The position numbers and the translations under genes are program-made. A DNA stretch of 64,000 nt from Flagellimonas taeanensis. GTDB lineage: Bacteria > Bacteroidota > Bacteroidia > Flavobacteriales > Flavobacteriaceae. Positions 33,765 to 41,329 of the stretch are shown one piece after another. The stretch covers positions 124,001-188,000 of the forward strand of contig NZ_QXFO01000027.1 of NCBI RefSeq assembly GCF_003584105.1. The letters run 5' to 3'. Every line of letters begins with the position of its first letter. The stretch's first letter is position 1. Under the pieces are notes generated by a model. That model was not told the DNA's origin. It saw only the letters and a program-made list of their open reading frames with translations, and searched no databases.

Positions 33765-35684
33765 ATGAAAAAAAACCAACTGATCATCCTTGTAGCCCTA
33801 CTGACTTTTGGGGCCAACCTTGCCCAAACCTATAACGCTGGCTATAAATCTTTCCAACTAAAAGACAGTACAAGAACCTATAAACCAAACACGGAACAGA
33901 CGGACAAACTCCATTATAGACCCGTGGATTTGGACATTTGGTATCCATCAAATGACAAAAAGGCAAGCACCTTAAAATTCGGGAATCTGTTCAACCTTTT
34001 TGAACAGCGAGCGGTCAACTATCAAGATACCGAAGATTATTCTGGAATAACCAACGATCTGGCCCAGTTTTATGTGGCCCAATTAGGTGTTGGTGCAGAC
34101 GGCAAACAACTGCTGAATATTGAAACAAATAGCTTTTTAGACCTTGAACCTTCACCGTCTAAACACCCCGTCATTATTTATATGGCAGGTTTTAATGGAA
34201 TGGGATTTGAAAACTATAGGATTCTTGAGGCACTGGCCCAGAATGGATTTTTGGTGGTTTCTGTTTGGTCGGTCGGTCGTTATCCTGGCGATATGACCAA
34301 TCAAAAGGAAGATATGCTTGAACAAGTTTATGACGCTGAATTTGCAATGCGTTATCTTAAACAGAACAACCTGTTCAATGCCGATTTTAATACTATTGGC
34401 ATTATTGGCTATAGTTGGGGCGGAATGAGTTCTGCGGTTTTTATCGATAGAAACCCAAACACAAAAGCCTTTGTATCGCTCGACGGAACAGAAACCCATT
34501 ACTTTGGGGAAGAGGATGAAAATGACCGATTTATTCAAGAAATCCATGATTCAAATCTCTTGGATCCCGAAACACAACCTATCAAGTACCTTTATTTGGA
34601 AAGTGGCGATAAACTTGATGGGTTTCAACCCTCAAAAGACTATAACTACTTCAGGCAACTGAATTCCGAAAAATACTATTTGCGCTTCAAAAATGGTGTC
34701 CATGCCGATTTTACGTGTATCCCCTCGATACTGGAGGCTTCAAAAAGCTCGGTGCTGATCTATGACGATATCGTAAAACTGGCCACAGCTTTTTTCAAGG
34801 AATCGTTTGGGGACAAAGCCGTTTTTCAATCTGCTTGGAAGAATTTAAGTAAATCAAGCTACGTCACCGAAGAACTTTACAATATATCCGGTACACCTAA
34901 AATTGGGACCGACATAGAAGGTATGGTTCTCGATGATGAAAGCCATGAGCCGCTGCCCTACGTAAACATCGGCATTTTGAACAAAGAAATAGGGACGGTT
35001 ACAGATACCAATGGAAAATTTATGCTCAGTTTAAATAGGGAATTGGAGAAGGATACCCTACGGATTTCGTCCATTGGGTACAAACCGGTTGAAATTTTGG
35101 TCAACGATTTTTTGTCAAGAAAACAGCCTATATCCATAGAACTGGAAGAAGAAATAAGTACATTGAACGAAGTAGTCGTCACCGCAAAGGCTTTCAAGAA
35201 AAAAACACTAGGGAACAAAACGGAGTCGAAGTTTATAAGTACGGGATTTAGTTATGACCAACTTGGCGCTGAAATGGGTGTTAAGATCAACGTTAGGAAA
35301 CCCCCGACCTTTGTAGATGCCTTTAATTTCAATATTTCATACAATAGATTAAGTGCAACAGCTATTTTTAGGGTTAATTTTTATAACATTGAAAATAACA
35401 GACCAAAAGAAAACATGCTTACGCAGAATATTATCGTTCCCATTGAGCCAAAACAAGTCGGCAAAATAACCGTGGATCTAAAACCCTATGACATTGTTTT
35501 GAACGATGATGTTATGGTCACCTTGGAATGGGTGGAAACGGAAGGAGAAAACAACAAAGGGGAAGCTATATTTTTTTCTGTTGGAATGTTCAATAGCGGA
35601 ACGCTCTATAAAAAATCAAGTCAGGCAAAATTTAAGAAGCATAGCAGTATGGGAGTCGGATTTAATATTGATGTGAGATATTAA
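33765..35684 (+). CDS. Exported alpha/beta hydrolase with CarboxypepD_reg-like domain
   Basis: Three parts follow a signal peptide (LIILVALLTFGANLAQ). Residues 50-360 are an alpha/beta hydrolase like dienelactone hydrolase or PAF acetylhydrolase, with nucleophile Ser217 in GYSWGG and a late histidine in NGVHADF. Residues about 380-465 are a carboxypeptidase-regulatory-like beta sandwich (EGMVLDDESHEPLPYVNIGI, then GTVTDTNGKFMLSL) like those at the N-terminus of TonB-dependent receptors. The final 170 residues are an unassigned beta-rich domain. It lies between the broken and intact glycerate kinase copies and its base use is more AT-rich than the neighbours, which suggests acquisition. Confidence 0.8.
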   Translation: MKKNQLIILVALLTFGANLAQTYNAGYKSFQLKDSTRTYKPNTEQTDKLHYRPVDLDIWYPSNDKKASTLKFGNLFNLFEQRAVNYQDTEDYSGITNDLAQFYVAQLGVGADGKQLLNIETNSFLDLEPSPSKHPVIIYMAGFNGMGFENYRILEALAQNGFLVVSVWSVGRYPGDMTNQKEDMLEQVYDAEFAMRYLKQNNLFNADFNTIGIIGYSWGGMSSAVFIDRNPNTKAFVSLDGTETHYFGEEDENDRFIQEIHDSNLLDPETQPIKYLYLESGDKLDGFQPSKDYNYFRQLNSEKYYLRFKNGVHADFTCIPSILEASKSSVLIYDDIVKLATAFFKESFGDKAVFQSAWKNLSKSSYVTEELYNISGTPKIGTDIEGMVLDDESHEPLPYVNIGILNKEIGTVTDTNGKFMLSLNRELEKDTLRISSIGYKPVEILVNDFLSRKQPISIELEEEISTLNEVVVTAKAFKKKTLGNKTESKFISTGFSYDQLGAEMGVKINVRKPPTFVDAFNFNISYNRLSATAIFRVNFYNIENNRPKENMLTQNIIVPIEPKQVGKITVDLKPYDIVLNDDVMVTLEWVETEGENNKGEAIFFSVGMFNSGTLYKKSSQAKFKKHSSMGVGFNIDVRY

Positions 35685-35788
35685 AAAACAAGTTTTTTAG
35701 ATCAATTTCGATATTGAGTTCCCATCATGGGGCAGTCCCGATTTCACCATTACACCTGGCCGAAACCGTTACAAAAATTAAATAGACC

Positions 35789-36925
35789 ATGAAATTCCTC
35801 CTCGCACCCGATAAATACAAAGGCTCCCTCACCGGGCAGGAATTCTGCGAAGCGGTGGCCAGTGGTATCCTAAAAGTCTTTCCCCATGCGGAGATCGTAA
35901 AAAGACCCTTGGCGGATGGCGGGGATGGCACCATTGAGGTGGTGAGCCATTACCTGAATGCCTCTTCCGTTCCCGTGCGGGTGCATGACCCCTTGTTCCG
36001 AGAAATTGAAGCACCTTATTTGCTTTCCCAAGACAAACAAACCGCTTTTATTGAAATGTCCGAAGCCTCTGGCTACAAGCTGCTCCAAAAGGCTGAAATG
36101 AACTGCATGCACACCACTTCTTTGGGCACCGGGGAACTCATTTTGGATGCTTTGGAAAAAGGGGCCACAACACTAGTTTTGGGTATCGGTGGAAGTGCCA
36201 CCAACGATGGCGGCATGGGCATGGCCCAGCCCTTGGGGTATCGGTTTTTGGATTCGGAAGGGAAGGAATTGGAGCTTGTGGGCAAAAACTTGGGGTTGGT
36301 AGCTCAAATCGATACGGAAAAGGTGCATCCGCAACTGTCCAAAGTCAAAATTCAAGTGGCCTGCGATGTGAACAATCCGTTTTATGGCGAACAAGGTGCC
36401 GCCAAAATTTACGGTCCACAAAAAGGAGCTTCCGCTGAAGAAATTGAATTCTTGGACCATGGGTTGGCACATTTTGCCAAAGTGCTCCAAACCACTTTTG
36501 ATATGGATGTGCAACAAATTCCCGGAGCAGGTGCCGCTGGGGGTGTTGGGGGAGGAGCCGTAGTGTTCCTGAACGCCAGCCTTACCTCAGGGGTGGATTT
36601 GGTGATGCAGATGGCCCATTTTGATGAGGTGATGCAAGGAGCCGATTGGGTCATCACCGGAGAAGGCCAGTTGGACAGACAAACATTTTCGGGCAAGACC
36701 ATCAATGGGGTGATCAAGGCTGCCCAAAAGCATAAGGTTCCCGTTGCTGCCTTTTGTGGCTCGGTGGATGTGACCATCGCGGAAATGCAACACATGGGAT
36801 TGGATTATGCCGTTTCCATCTTAAACCAGATCGGAAACTTGGACGATGCCAAGGCCAAGAGTTTTCAAAACCTGGAACTGGCGAGCTACAACTTTGCCCA
36901 TCTTTTGAAGCTAAGCAAAGCTTGA
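35789..36925 (+). CDS. Glycerate kinase (GlxK/GarK family)
   Basis: Phosphorylates D-glycerate with ATP to give phosphoglycerate. The 378-residue protein has LLAPDKYKGSLTG at the N-terminus, PLADGGDGTIEV, the glycine-rich GIGGSATNDGGMG and GAAGGVGGGAVVFL, all characteristic of family I glycerate kinases. It is monocistronic and ends 12 bases from the convergent GNAT gene. Its 5' end has a broken duplicate 2.2 kb upstream. Confidence 0.93.
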   Translation: MKFLLAPDKYKGSLTGQEFCEAVASGILKVFPHAEIVKRPLADGGDGTIEVVSHYLNASSVPVRVHDPLFREIEAPYLLSQDKQTAFIEMSEASGYKLLQKAEMNCMHTTSLGTGELILDALEKGATTLVLGIGGSATNDGGMGMAQPLGYRFLDSEGKELELVGKNLGLVAQIDTEKVHPQLSKVKIQVACDVNNPFYGEQGAAKIYGPQKGASAEEIEFLDHGLAHFAKVLQTTFDMDVQQIPGAGAAGGVGGGAVVFLNASLTSGVDLVMQMAHFDEVMQGADWVITGEGQLDRQTFSGKTINGVIKAAQKHKVPVAAFCGSVDVTIAEMQHMGLDYAVSILNQIGNLDDAKAKSFQNLELASYNFAHLLKLSKA

Positions 36926-36937
36926 ACCCCAAAGGGC

Positions 36938-37540
36938 TTATTTTGAAGCGCCTTGCTTCATCTTGAACTCCAACGAAGTCTTTACCGTTTTCCATTCACT
37001 GTACAAGATGGAAAAAACAACTGTATCCCTTAGATTTCCGTTTGCATCAACCTTGTGGTTTCTCAAGATTCCGTCCTGTTTGGCGCCTAAACGCAGAATG
37101 GCAGTGCGGGACGTATGGTTATGGAAATTGGTCCGGAATTCCACGGCAATGCATTTTAAGGTCTCAAAGGCATATTTCAGCAACAGGTATTTGCACTCGG
37201 TGTTCACCCCGGTGCGCTGTACTTTTTTGGCATACCAGGTATGACCGATTTCCAGCCGTTTGTTTGCAGCGTCCACATTCATGTAACGGGTAGTGCCCAC
37301 CACGGCATTGGTCCTTTTGTCCACAATGGTAAAGGGGAGCGATTTGCCTGCTTCCAGTTCCAAAAGAGCGGTATTAATGTAGGCATCCGTGGTGGCAGGG
37401 GTAGGGACAGAGGTGTACCAAAGTTCCCAAAGATTGCCATCGGATGCGGCGAATGCAAGGTCCACTTTGTGGGATTTTTCCAAAGGAACAAGCTTCACCA
37501 GCTCTCCTTCTAGCACAACGGGATGTAACCAAGACTCCAT
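36938..37540 (-). CDS. GNAT-family N-acetyltransferase (RimJ/RimL-like)
   Basis: A 200-residue acetyltransferase. LEGELVKLVPLEKSH at the N-terminus, LPFTIVDKRTNAVVGTTRYM in the core and the acetyl-CoA region with KVQRTGVNTECKYLLLKYAF and HNHTSRTAILRLGAK follow the RimJ/RimL type 3 subfamily, which acetylates protein N-termini or small amines. The start at MESWLHPVVLEG gives the normal length; the longer open frame upstream overlaps a region with terminator features. Confidence 0.87.
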   Translation of the reverse strand: MESWLHPVVLEGELVKLVPLEKSHKVDLAFAASDGNLWELWYTSVPTPATTDAYINTALLELEAGKSLPFTIVDKRTNAVVGTTRYMNVDAANKRLEIGHTWYAKKVQRTGVNTECKYLLLKYAFETLKCIAVEFRTNFHNHTSRTAILRLGAKQDGILRNHKVDANGNLRDTVVFSILYSEWKTVKTSLEFKMKQGASK

Positions 37541-37590
37541 AAGTTGGGTTTTTGCCCCAAATATAGGCGTTAATCGGCCGAAAATGACAA

Positions 37591-37619
37591 ACAAAAAGGC
37601 CGGGAGTTTCCCCCCGACC
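37591..37619 (-). terminator. Terminator after the 157-residue exported protein gene
   Basis: Minus strand: GGTCGGG pairs with CCCGGCC (one U-G pair) and is followed by TTTTTGTTT. It lies about 30 bases after the stop of the gene at 37651. Confidence 0.7.
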
Positions 37620-37650
37620 CTCTTGTCAATCAAAAAAACAAAATTTGAAA

Positions 37651-38124
37651 TCACCCAATTTCCCTGAATTCTTCCACAGAGAAAAAGTCTTGGTCCTTGT
37701 TGTCGATGAAGTAGATACCTTCCTTGACAAAGTATTTCATGGTCCGGTCATTCACCTTTACCGCAAACCCCTTATCGGTGGCTACCACGGAAAAATCATC
37801 CGTGACCGATCTTCTGTATTTCAGCACCATGTAGTGCTCATATTCCTTATCATTGTTGGAATCCACTGCAATAAGTTTGGTCACTAATGCAGGTTGGGAA
37901 TCACGGTCCAGATTTTCTGTTTTTTTGTTCTTGTCAAAGGCCATAGGATAGTTTCTGTGCTCCATGACCTTGATGTTAAAGGGCTTTTCGGCCCCGTTCT
38001 CTTCAATGGAGAAGGTCTTGTGGATGGTGGCGTTCATCAGTCCTGGGTTATTGCTTTGGCCATAGCTGTTGAAGCCGAACCATAGAAGCATTGATATGGA
38101 TAAAAGTGTTGTGAGTGTTTTCAT
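37651..38124 (-). CDS. Exported protein of unknown function
   Basis: The 157-residue product has a signal peptide (LLSISMLLWFGFNSYGQ) and a beta-rich body with many charged residues, such as IKVMEHRNYPMAFDKNKKTE and HYMVLKYRRSVTDDFSVV. I do not recognise a family with known function; similar small exported proteins are common in flavobacteria. It is monocistronic with a clear terminator, and follows dps on the same strand by 47 bases. Confidence 0.8.
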   Translation of the reverse strand: MKTLTTLLSISMLLWFGFNSYGQSNNPGLMNATIHKTFSIEENGAEKPFNIKVMEHRNYPMAFDKNKKTENLDRDSQPALVTKLIAVDSNNDKEYEHYMVLKYRRSVTDDFSVVATDKGFAVKVNDRTMKYFVKEGIYFIDNKDQDFFSVEEFREIG

Positions 38125-38171
38125 GGGTATGTTTTTTATAGTTTTCGAATCTTTTTTGGGATGTTCTTTGC

Positions 38172-38666
38172 CTATTTGAGGTATGAGGTGAACATCCAGT
38201 TCCTCTTTTCCAGATGGGTGAGAAAATCGGTAAGGATCTGTTCCGTTACCACATCTCCGCTGTCCAAAGCGGCATTCACGCCATCCAGCATGTTGTTGTG
38301 CAATATTTCATAGTCCTTGAGCAGTTCCCTTACCATTTCAATGGCGGTGAGCTCTTTGGTGGGCTCTTTGATTTGGGAGAGCTCCATGGTCTTTTTCAGG
38401 GTGAACTTGGTCTTTACCCCAAAAGCGCGGATACGCTCGGCCACGATGTCTATGTTTTCCTTGGTGGTATTATACTCTTTTTCAAATTCTTCGTGCAGTT
38501 CAAAAAATTCCGGGCCCTCAATGTTCCAGTGAAAGTTTCGCAACTTGTTGTAGAACACTTGGTAATTGGCCAAAAGGGTGTTCAAGGTCACTACGATTTC
38601 TGCGGTTTCCAGATAAGTGAATCCTAATTTTTTAAACGTCTTGTTCTTACTGCTTACTGTTTCCAT
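38172..38666 (-). CDS. dps: Dps-family ferritin-like protein
   Basis: A dodecameric mini-ferritin that oxidises iron with hydrogen peroxide and protects DNA in starvation. The intersubunit ferroxidase residues are present: NFHWNIEGPEFFELHEEFE gives His46, His58 and Glu62, and ENIDIVAERIRAFG follows. The basic N-terminal tail (SSKNKTFKKLG) may bind DNA. The length of 164 residues is usual. No OxyR or Fur site was recognised in the AT-rich upstream region. Confidence 0.9.
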   Translation of the reverse strand: METVSSKNKTFKKLGFTYLETAEIVVTLNTLLANYQVFYNKLRNFHWNIEGPEFFELHEEFEKEYNTTKENIDIVAERIRAFGVKTKFTLKKTMELSQIKEPTKELTAIEMVRELLKDYEILHNNMLDGVNAALDSGDVVTEQILTDFLTHLEKRNWMFTSYLK

Positions 38667-38730
38667 TTTGTTTTAATTTTTGATTTGACATTAATAGTAA
38701 TTGTGTGCGTGTTGAATCCAAGTGTCACAT

Positions 38731-38773
38731 CGAGCGCAGTCGAGATGTTTTTGTCAGTCTTTCGACTGCGCTC
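38731..38773. repeat. Palindromic repeat, intergenic copy
   Basis: GAGCGCAGTCGA (38732-38743) and TCGACTGCGCTC (38762-38773) form a perfect 12-base hairpin with an 18-base loop. It belongs to the same family as the copies inside metG (52271) and mfd (62839, 63064). Confidence 0.85.
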
Positions 38774-39049
38774 AAGAGGACAAAAACTGAATCTAAAGAG
38801 TTGTTGACCCAAAAATGAATTTGACATTTTGTGGTACGCAACAAAGTGTGGGCGATGATATCAACCTAGGTATGCGTTTTCTTGGGAGATGGGGAAAAAA
38901 TTTCCCATAGGGATATTAGGTCGGTCTGCTGACCTAGAATACAGATTTCTTGAAGTGGTTTCCTGTGCAATCCATACTATCAATATAGAGATATTTAGCA
39001 GAAAATCAAGTATTTAACAGGATTTAACATTTCTCGGGAAGTGTCTTGA

Positions 39050-39274
39050 TCAAGAGTTTTCCGCATTCTGGACAATGAATCCCTTGCAGAGGGACAGGTA
39101 CATATCCGGCGAGATATCGGTCACATATTCCTTATCGGTATTGAAGACTTTTTGGGGTTCCCGGTTCATGGAGTCGTGCTCTTGGATATAGATGACATCC
39201 AGTTTGTCGTACATCCGTTTTCCAAGACTGAACCTTCTTACCACTGTATATTTATTGATGCTGCGAATGGGCAT
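39050..39274 (-). CDS. Doubtful 74-residue ORF at the island edge
   Basis: The predicted product (MPIRSINKYTVVRRFSLGKR ... CKGFIVQNAENS) resembles no family I know. It lies in a junction region between dps and the island, with no promoter box. It could be a real small gene, or the remnant of one. Support is only the open frame and a reasonable amino-acid mix. Confidence 0.35.
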   Translation of the reverse strand: MPIRSINKYTVVRRFSLGKRMYDKLDVIYIQEHDSMNREPQKVFNTDKEYVTDISPDMYLSLCKGFIVQNAENS

Positions 39275-39332
39275 ACGGTTGTTGTTGGGGTCACTTCATA
39301 GGACACCAAAAAGGGGGAGGGGTCACATTATA

Positions 39333-39356
39333 GGGGAACTATATATCACTTTACAC
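39333..39356 (+). repeat. Left boundary sequence of the island
   Basis: GGGGAACTATATATCACTTT plus ACAC. The same 24 bases with two changes occur in inverted orientation at 43206-43229, so the two copies frame the AT-rich island and point inward. Confidence 0.65.
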
Positions 39357-39365
39357 TATAACAAA

Positions 39366-39542
39366 ATGGAAAAGACAAACGCAGATTACGTACTCAAAAA
39401 ATTGAGAAAAATAAGTTTTCCACTTCCGAGGATAATGGGGAAAAAGGATCTATCCTATATTCTAATGGAAGCGGAACGAATCGAAGAAAGCCTAAAGGAC
39501 TATATAAAGTATTTAGAGTCCAAGAATGATTTTAAAACGTAA
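39366..39542 (+). CDS. 58-residue hypothetical protein
   Basis: A small basic helical protein, MEKTNADYVLKKLRKISFPL then an EAERIEESLKDYIKYLES helix. No family recognised. The ATG comes 10 bases after the left boundary repeat, so the repeat may serve as its leader. Its 3' end overlaps the opposite gene by 11 bases, normal for small accessory genes. Confidence 0.55.
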   Translation: MEKTNADYVLKKLRKISFPLPRIMGKKDLSYILMEAERIEESLKDYIKYLESKNDFKT

Positions 39543-39726
39543 GATTGTTCTCCAATGGATTTTGCTCATTTATGATTAGTCCGTTACCATTTTCTGAATA
39601 TATTCTACGGACAACAACATAGAGGTTGTCGCCAAATACTACTGAATCCCCCTTTTTAGGAAAAGAATCAATTTCAATGGATCCTAAATTTTCAAAGTTT
39701 TGATGTTCAAACAGTGTGATTTTCAT
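39532..39726 (-). CDS. 64-residue hypothetical protein
   Basis: The product begins MKITLFEHQNFENLGSIEID and contains KKGDSVVFGDNLYVVVRRIY, a small beta-barrel-like pattern resembling SH3-type or phage-derived small proteins. No function can be given. It is transcribed away from the 39754 gene with a short shared upstream region. Confidence 0.55.
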   Translation of the reverse strand: MKITLFEHQNFENLGSIEIDSFPKKGDSVVFGDNLYVVVRRIYSENGNGLIINEQNPLENNLTF

Positions 39727-39753
39727 TTGAATGTTTTTTGGTTAAAATTAAAT

Positions 39754-39921
39754 ATGATGTTCTTTATAAATAGGATTAGACATTTGTTCAGTAGGAAAGA
39801 TGATTTTGATAAAAAGTATCTCCCATTGTTAAAACACGGAATCGTTAGCAGGAAGTCCTATATGGAGGTCAAGGAGTATTACTATCATAATCTTCAGGAA
39901 AAAGATACGGCATTATTTTAG
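39754..39921 (+). CDS. 55-residue hypothetical protein
   Basis: A small basic protein MMFFINRIRHLFSRKDDFDK with a tyrosine-rich middle (KSYMEVKEYYYHNLQEKDTA). It overlaps the opposite gene at 39869 by 53 bases tail to tail, so one of the two 3' ends may be wrong or this ORF may be spurious. No family recognised. Confidence 0.4.
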   Translation: MMFFINRIRHLFSRKDDFDKKYLPLLKHGIVSRKSYMEVKEYYYHNLQEKDTALF

Positions 39922-40315
39922 TCTTGTTATTGGGTAGAAATTCATCTATAAACCTTATTTGGTCGTCTTTTTTGTTTTTTAAACAGTTCTGTAGTAAATA
40001 CACCGTAGATAAAAATAACTCTGTATGTTCCTTGCCCATTATTTCTTTATAATGTTCAGAGATTTCATCAACCTTAAGAGTAAGCCCCTCTCTTACAATT
40101 TTCCAAATCTTTTCATCGTCAGCTACAAATTTCTCAGCTTTTGCCATTATAGTTTCCTCTCTCATTTCAGCATACTCCTTAACCTTTTTTGTATCAAAAA
40201 TGCTCATAAAGTCCTTTATTGACGAAACGATTTTATTTTGAGAGTAAAAAGCAATACCAAGTATGAATATACAAACTGTGTTTACCAACTGTAAATAAGG
40301 TTCAAATTCTTCCAT
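39869..40315 (-). CDS. Membrane-anchored helical hypothetical protein
   Basis: A 148-residue protein with one N-terminal membrane helix (LQLVNTVCIFILGIAFY, about residues 8-25) and a cytoplasmic helical domain containing KEYAEMREETIMAKAEKFVA. No family recognised. Single-helix proteins of this size are common in mobile islands and may act as membrane-tethered effectors or sensors, which is a guess. It diverges from the transposase gene, whose promoter lies 40 bases away. Confidence 0.6.
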   Translation of the reverse strand: MEEFEPYLQLVNTVCIFILGIAFYSQNKIVSSIKDFMSIFDTKKVKEYAEMREETIMAKAEKFVADDEKIWKIVREGLTLKVDEISEHYKEIMGKEHTELFLSTVYLLQNCLKNKKDDQIRFIDEFLPNNKTKIMPYLFPEDYDSNTP

Positions 40316-40345
40316 AATAGATGTTTTGAAAAAGTTAGTTGTTTT

Positions 40346-40389
40346 TTACACTTTATATTTGTTTTTAGTGTAATTAAGTTCTATATTTG
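40346..40389 (+). promoter_or_regulatory. Promoter of the IS1595-type transposase with overlapping operator
   Basis: TTTG (40358-40361), 20 bases, TATATTTG (40382-40389): a perfect TTTG-N20-TAnnTTTG promoter giving a leader of about 15 bases. TTACACT (40346) and AGTGTAA (40367) form a perfect 7-base dyad around the -33 box, a likely place for repressor binding. Confidence 0.75.
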
Positions 40390-40409
40390 ATGTATCAAAT
40401 TATACAAAG

Positions 40410-41321
40410 ATGATCAATAAGGACTTCAATTCAATCTTAGAACTTATCCAAGCCTTTCCAGACGAGCAGTCATGCATCGACCATTTGGAAGAACTTAGAT
40501 GGAACGGTAACGTTGTAAGTCCTTTTGACCCATCATCAAAAGTGTATGATTGTAAGGGGAACAAATATAAATGTAAGAATACTGGTAAATACTTCAACGT
40601 AAAGACCAACACAATTTTCGATAATACCAAGATGCCATTGCAAAAATGGTTCCTTGCTATTTGGTTGGTTACTTCCCATAAGAAAGGTATTTCTTCTCTA
40701 CAATTGGGCAGGGATTTGAACATTACCCAAAAATCCGCTTGGTTCATGCTTCAAAGGATAAGGCAATGCTTTGGACTTGACAATGACCAAATGGAAGGGG
40801 AGATCGAAGCGGATGAAACATACGTTGGTGGTAAAGAGGGAAACAAGCACGCTGATAAAAGAATCAAAAATGCCCAAGGTGGTGTCGGTAAGGCTGCCGT
40901 ACTTGGAATGGTACAAAGAGGTGGTAACGTTTCGGCAAAAAAGGTGGATGATGTTACCATGCAGACATTGACCAATGAGATATTGAAGAACGTAAAAGAG
41001 GGCGCAAAACTATATACAGACGATTTCACCTCTTACAAAAGGCTTAAAAGGATATACGACCACAAGTTTGTGAAGCACAGCAGAAGCCAGTACGTTAAAG
41101 GACGTGTCCACACCAACACGATAGAAAGCTTTTGGGCACTTCTAAAGCGTGGGATTTTTGGTATCTACCATTTCACCTCTAAAAAGCATTTGCAGTTGTA
41201 CGTGGACGAATTTTGCTTTAGATACAATACTAGGGAAGTTGGTGAATCTGCTAGATTTGACCTGCTTTTAACTAATATCGAAAATAGAATTAAATATGTT
41301 GATTTAATTAAAAATGCTTAA
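40410..41321 (+). CDS. IS1595-family (ISXO2-like) transposase
   Basis: The 303-residue protein has an N-terminal zinc-ribbon-like part that has lost most cysteines (residues 20-60: YDCKGNKYKCKNTGKYFNVK), a helix-turn-helix (ITQKSAWFMLQRIRQ), and the ISXO2-like DDE domain with EIEADETYVGG, LYTDDFTSYKRL and HTNTIESFWALLKRG, the three acidic/Asn catalytic positions. It looks complete and has a strong promoter. I could not find matching terminal inverted repeats or a target duplication, so the limits of the insertion sequence are not known. The proteasome-like gene starts 8 bases after its stop. Confidence 0.88.
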   Translation: MINKDFNSILELIQAFPDEQSCIDHLEELRWNGNVVSPFDPSSKVYDCKGNKYKCKNTGKYFNVKTNTIFDNTKMPLQKWFLAIWLVTSHKKGISSLQLGRDLNITQKSAWFMLQRIRQCFGLDNDQMEGEIEADETYVGGKEGNKHADKRIKNAQGGVGKAAVLGMVQRGGNVSAKKVDDVTMQTLTNEILKNVKEGAKLYTDDFTSYKRLKRIYDHKFVKHSRSQYVKGRVHTNTIESFWALLKRGIFGIYHFTSKKHLQLYVDEFCFRYNTREVGESARFDLLLTNIENRIKYVDLIKNA

Positions 41322-41329
41322 TTTGTAAT

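Larger units (their letters stand above)
38667..39365. other. Long intergenic region between dps and the accessory island
   Basis: About 700 bases with little coding support. It contains the dps leader, a palindromic repeat (38731-38773), a TAGGTC/GACCTA hairpin at 38917-38936, a doubtful short ORF (39050-39274, minus) and two related GGGGTCAC-rich stretches at 39289 and 39319 next to the island end. The sequence looks like degenerate junction DNA. Confidence 0.5.
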
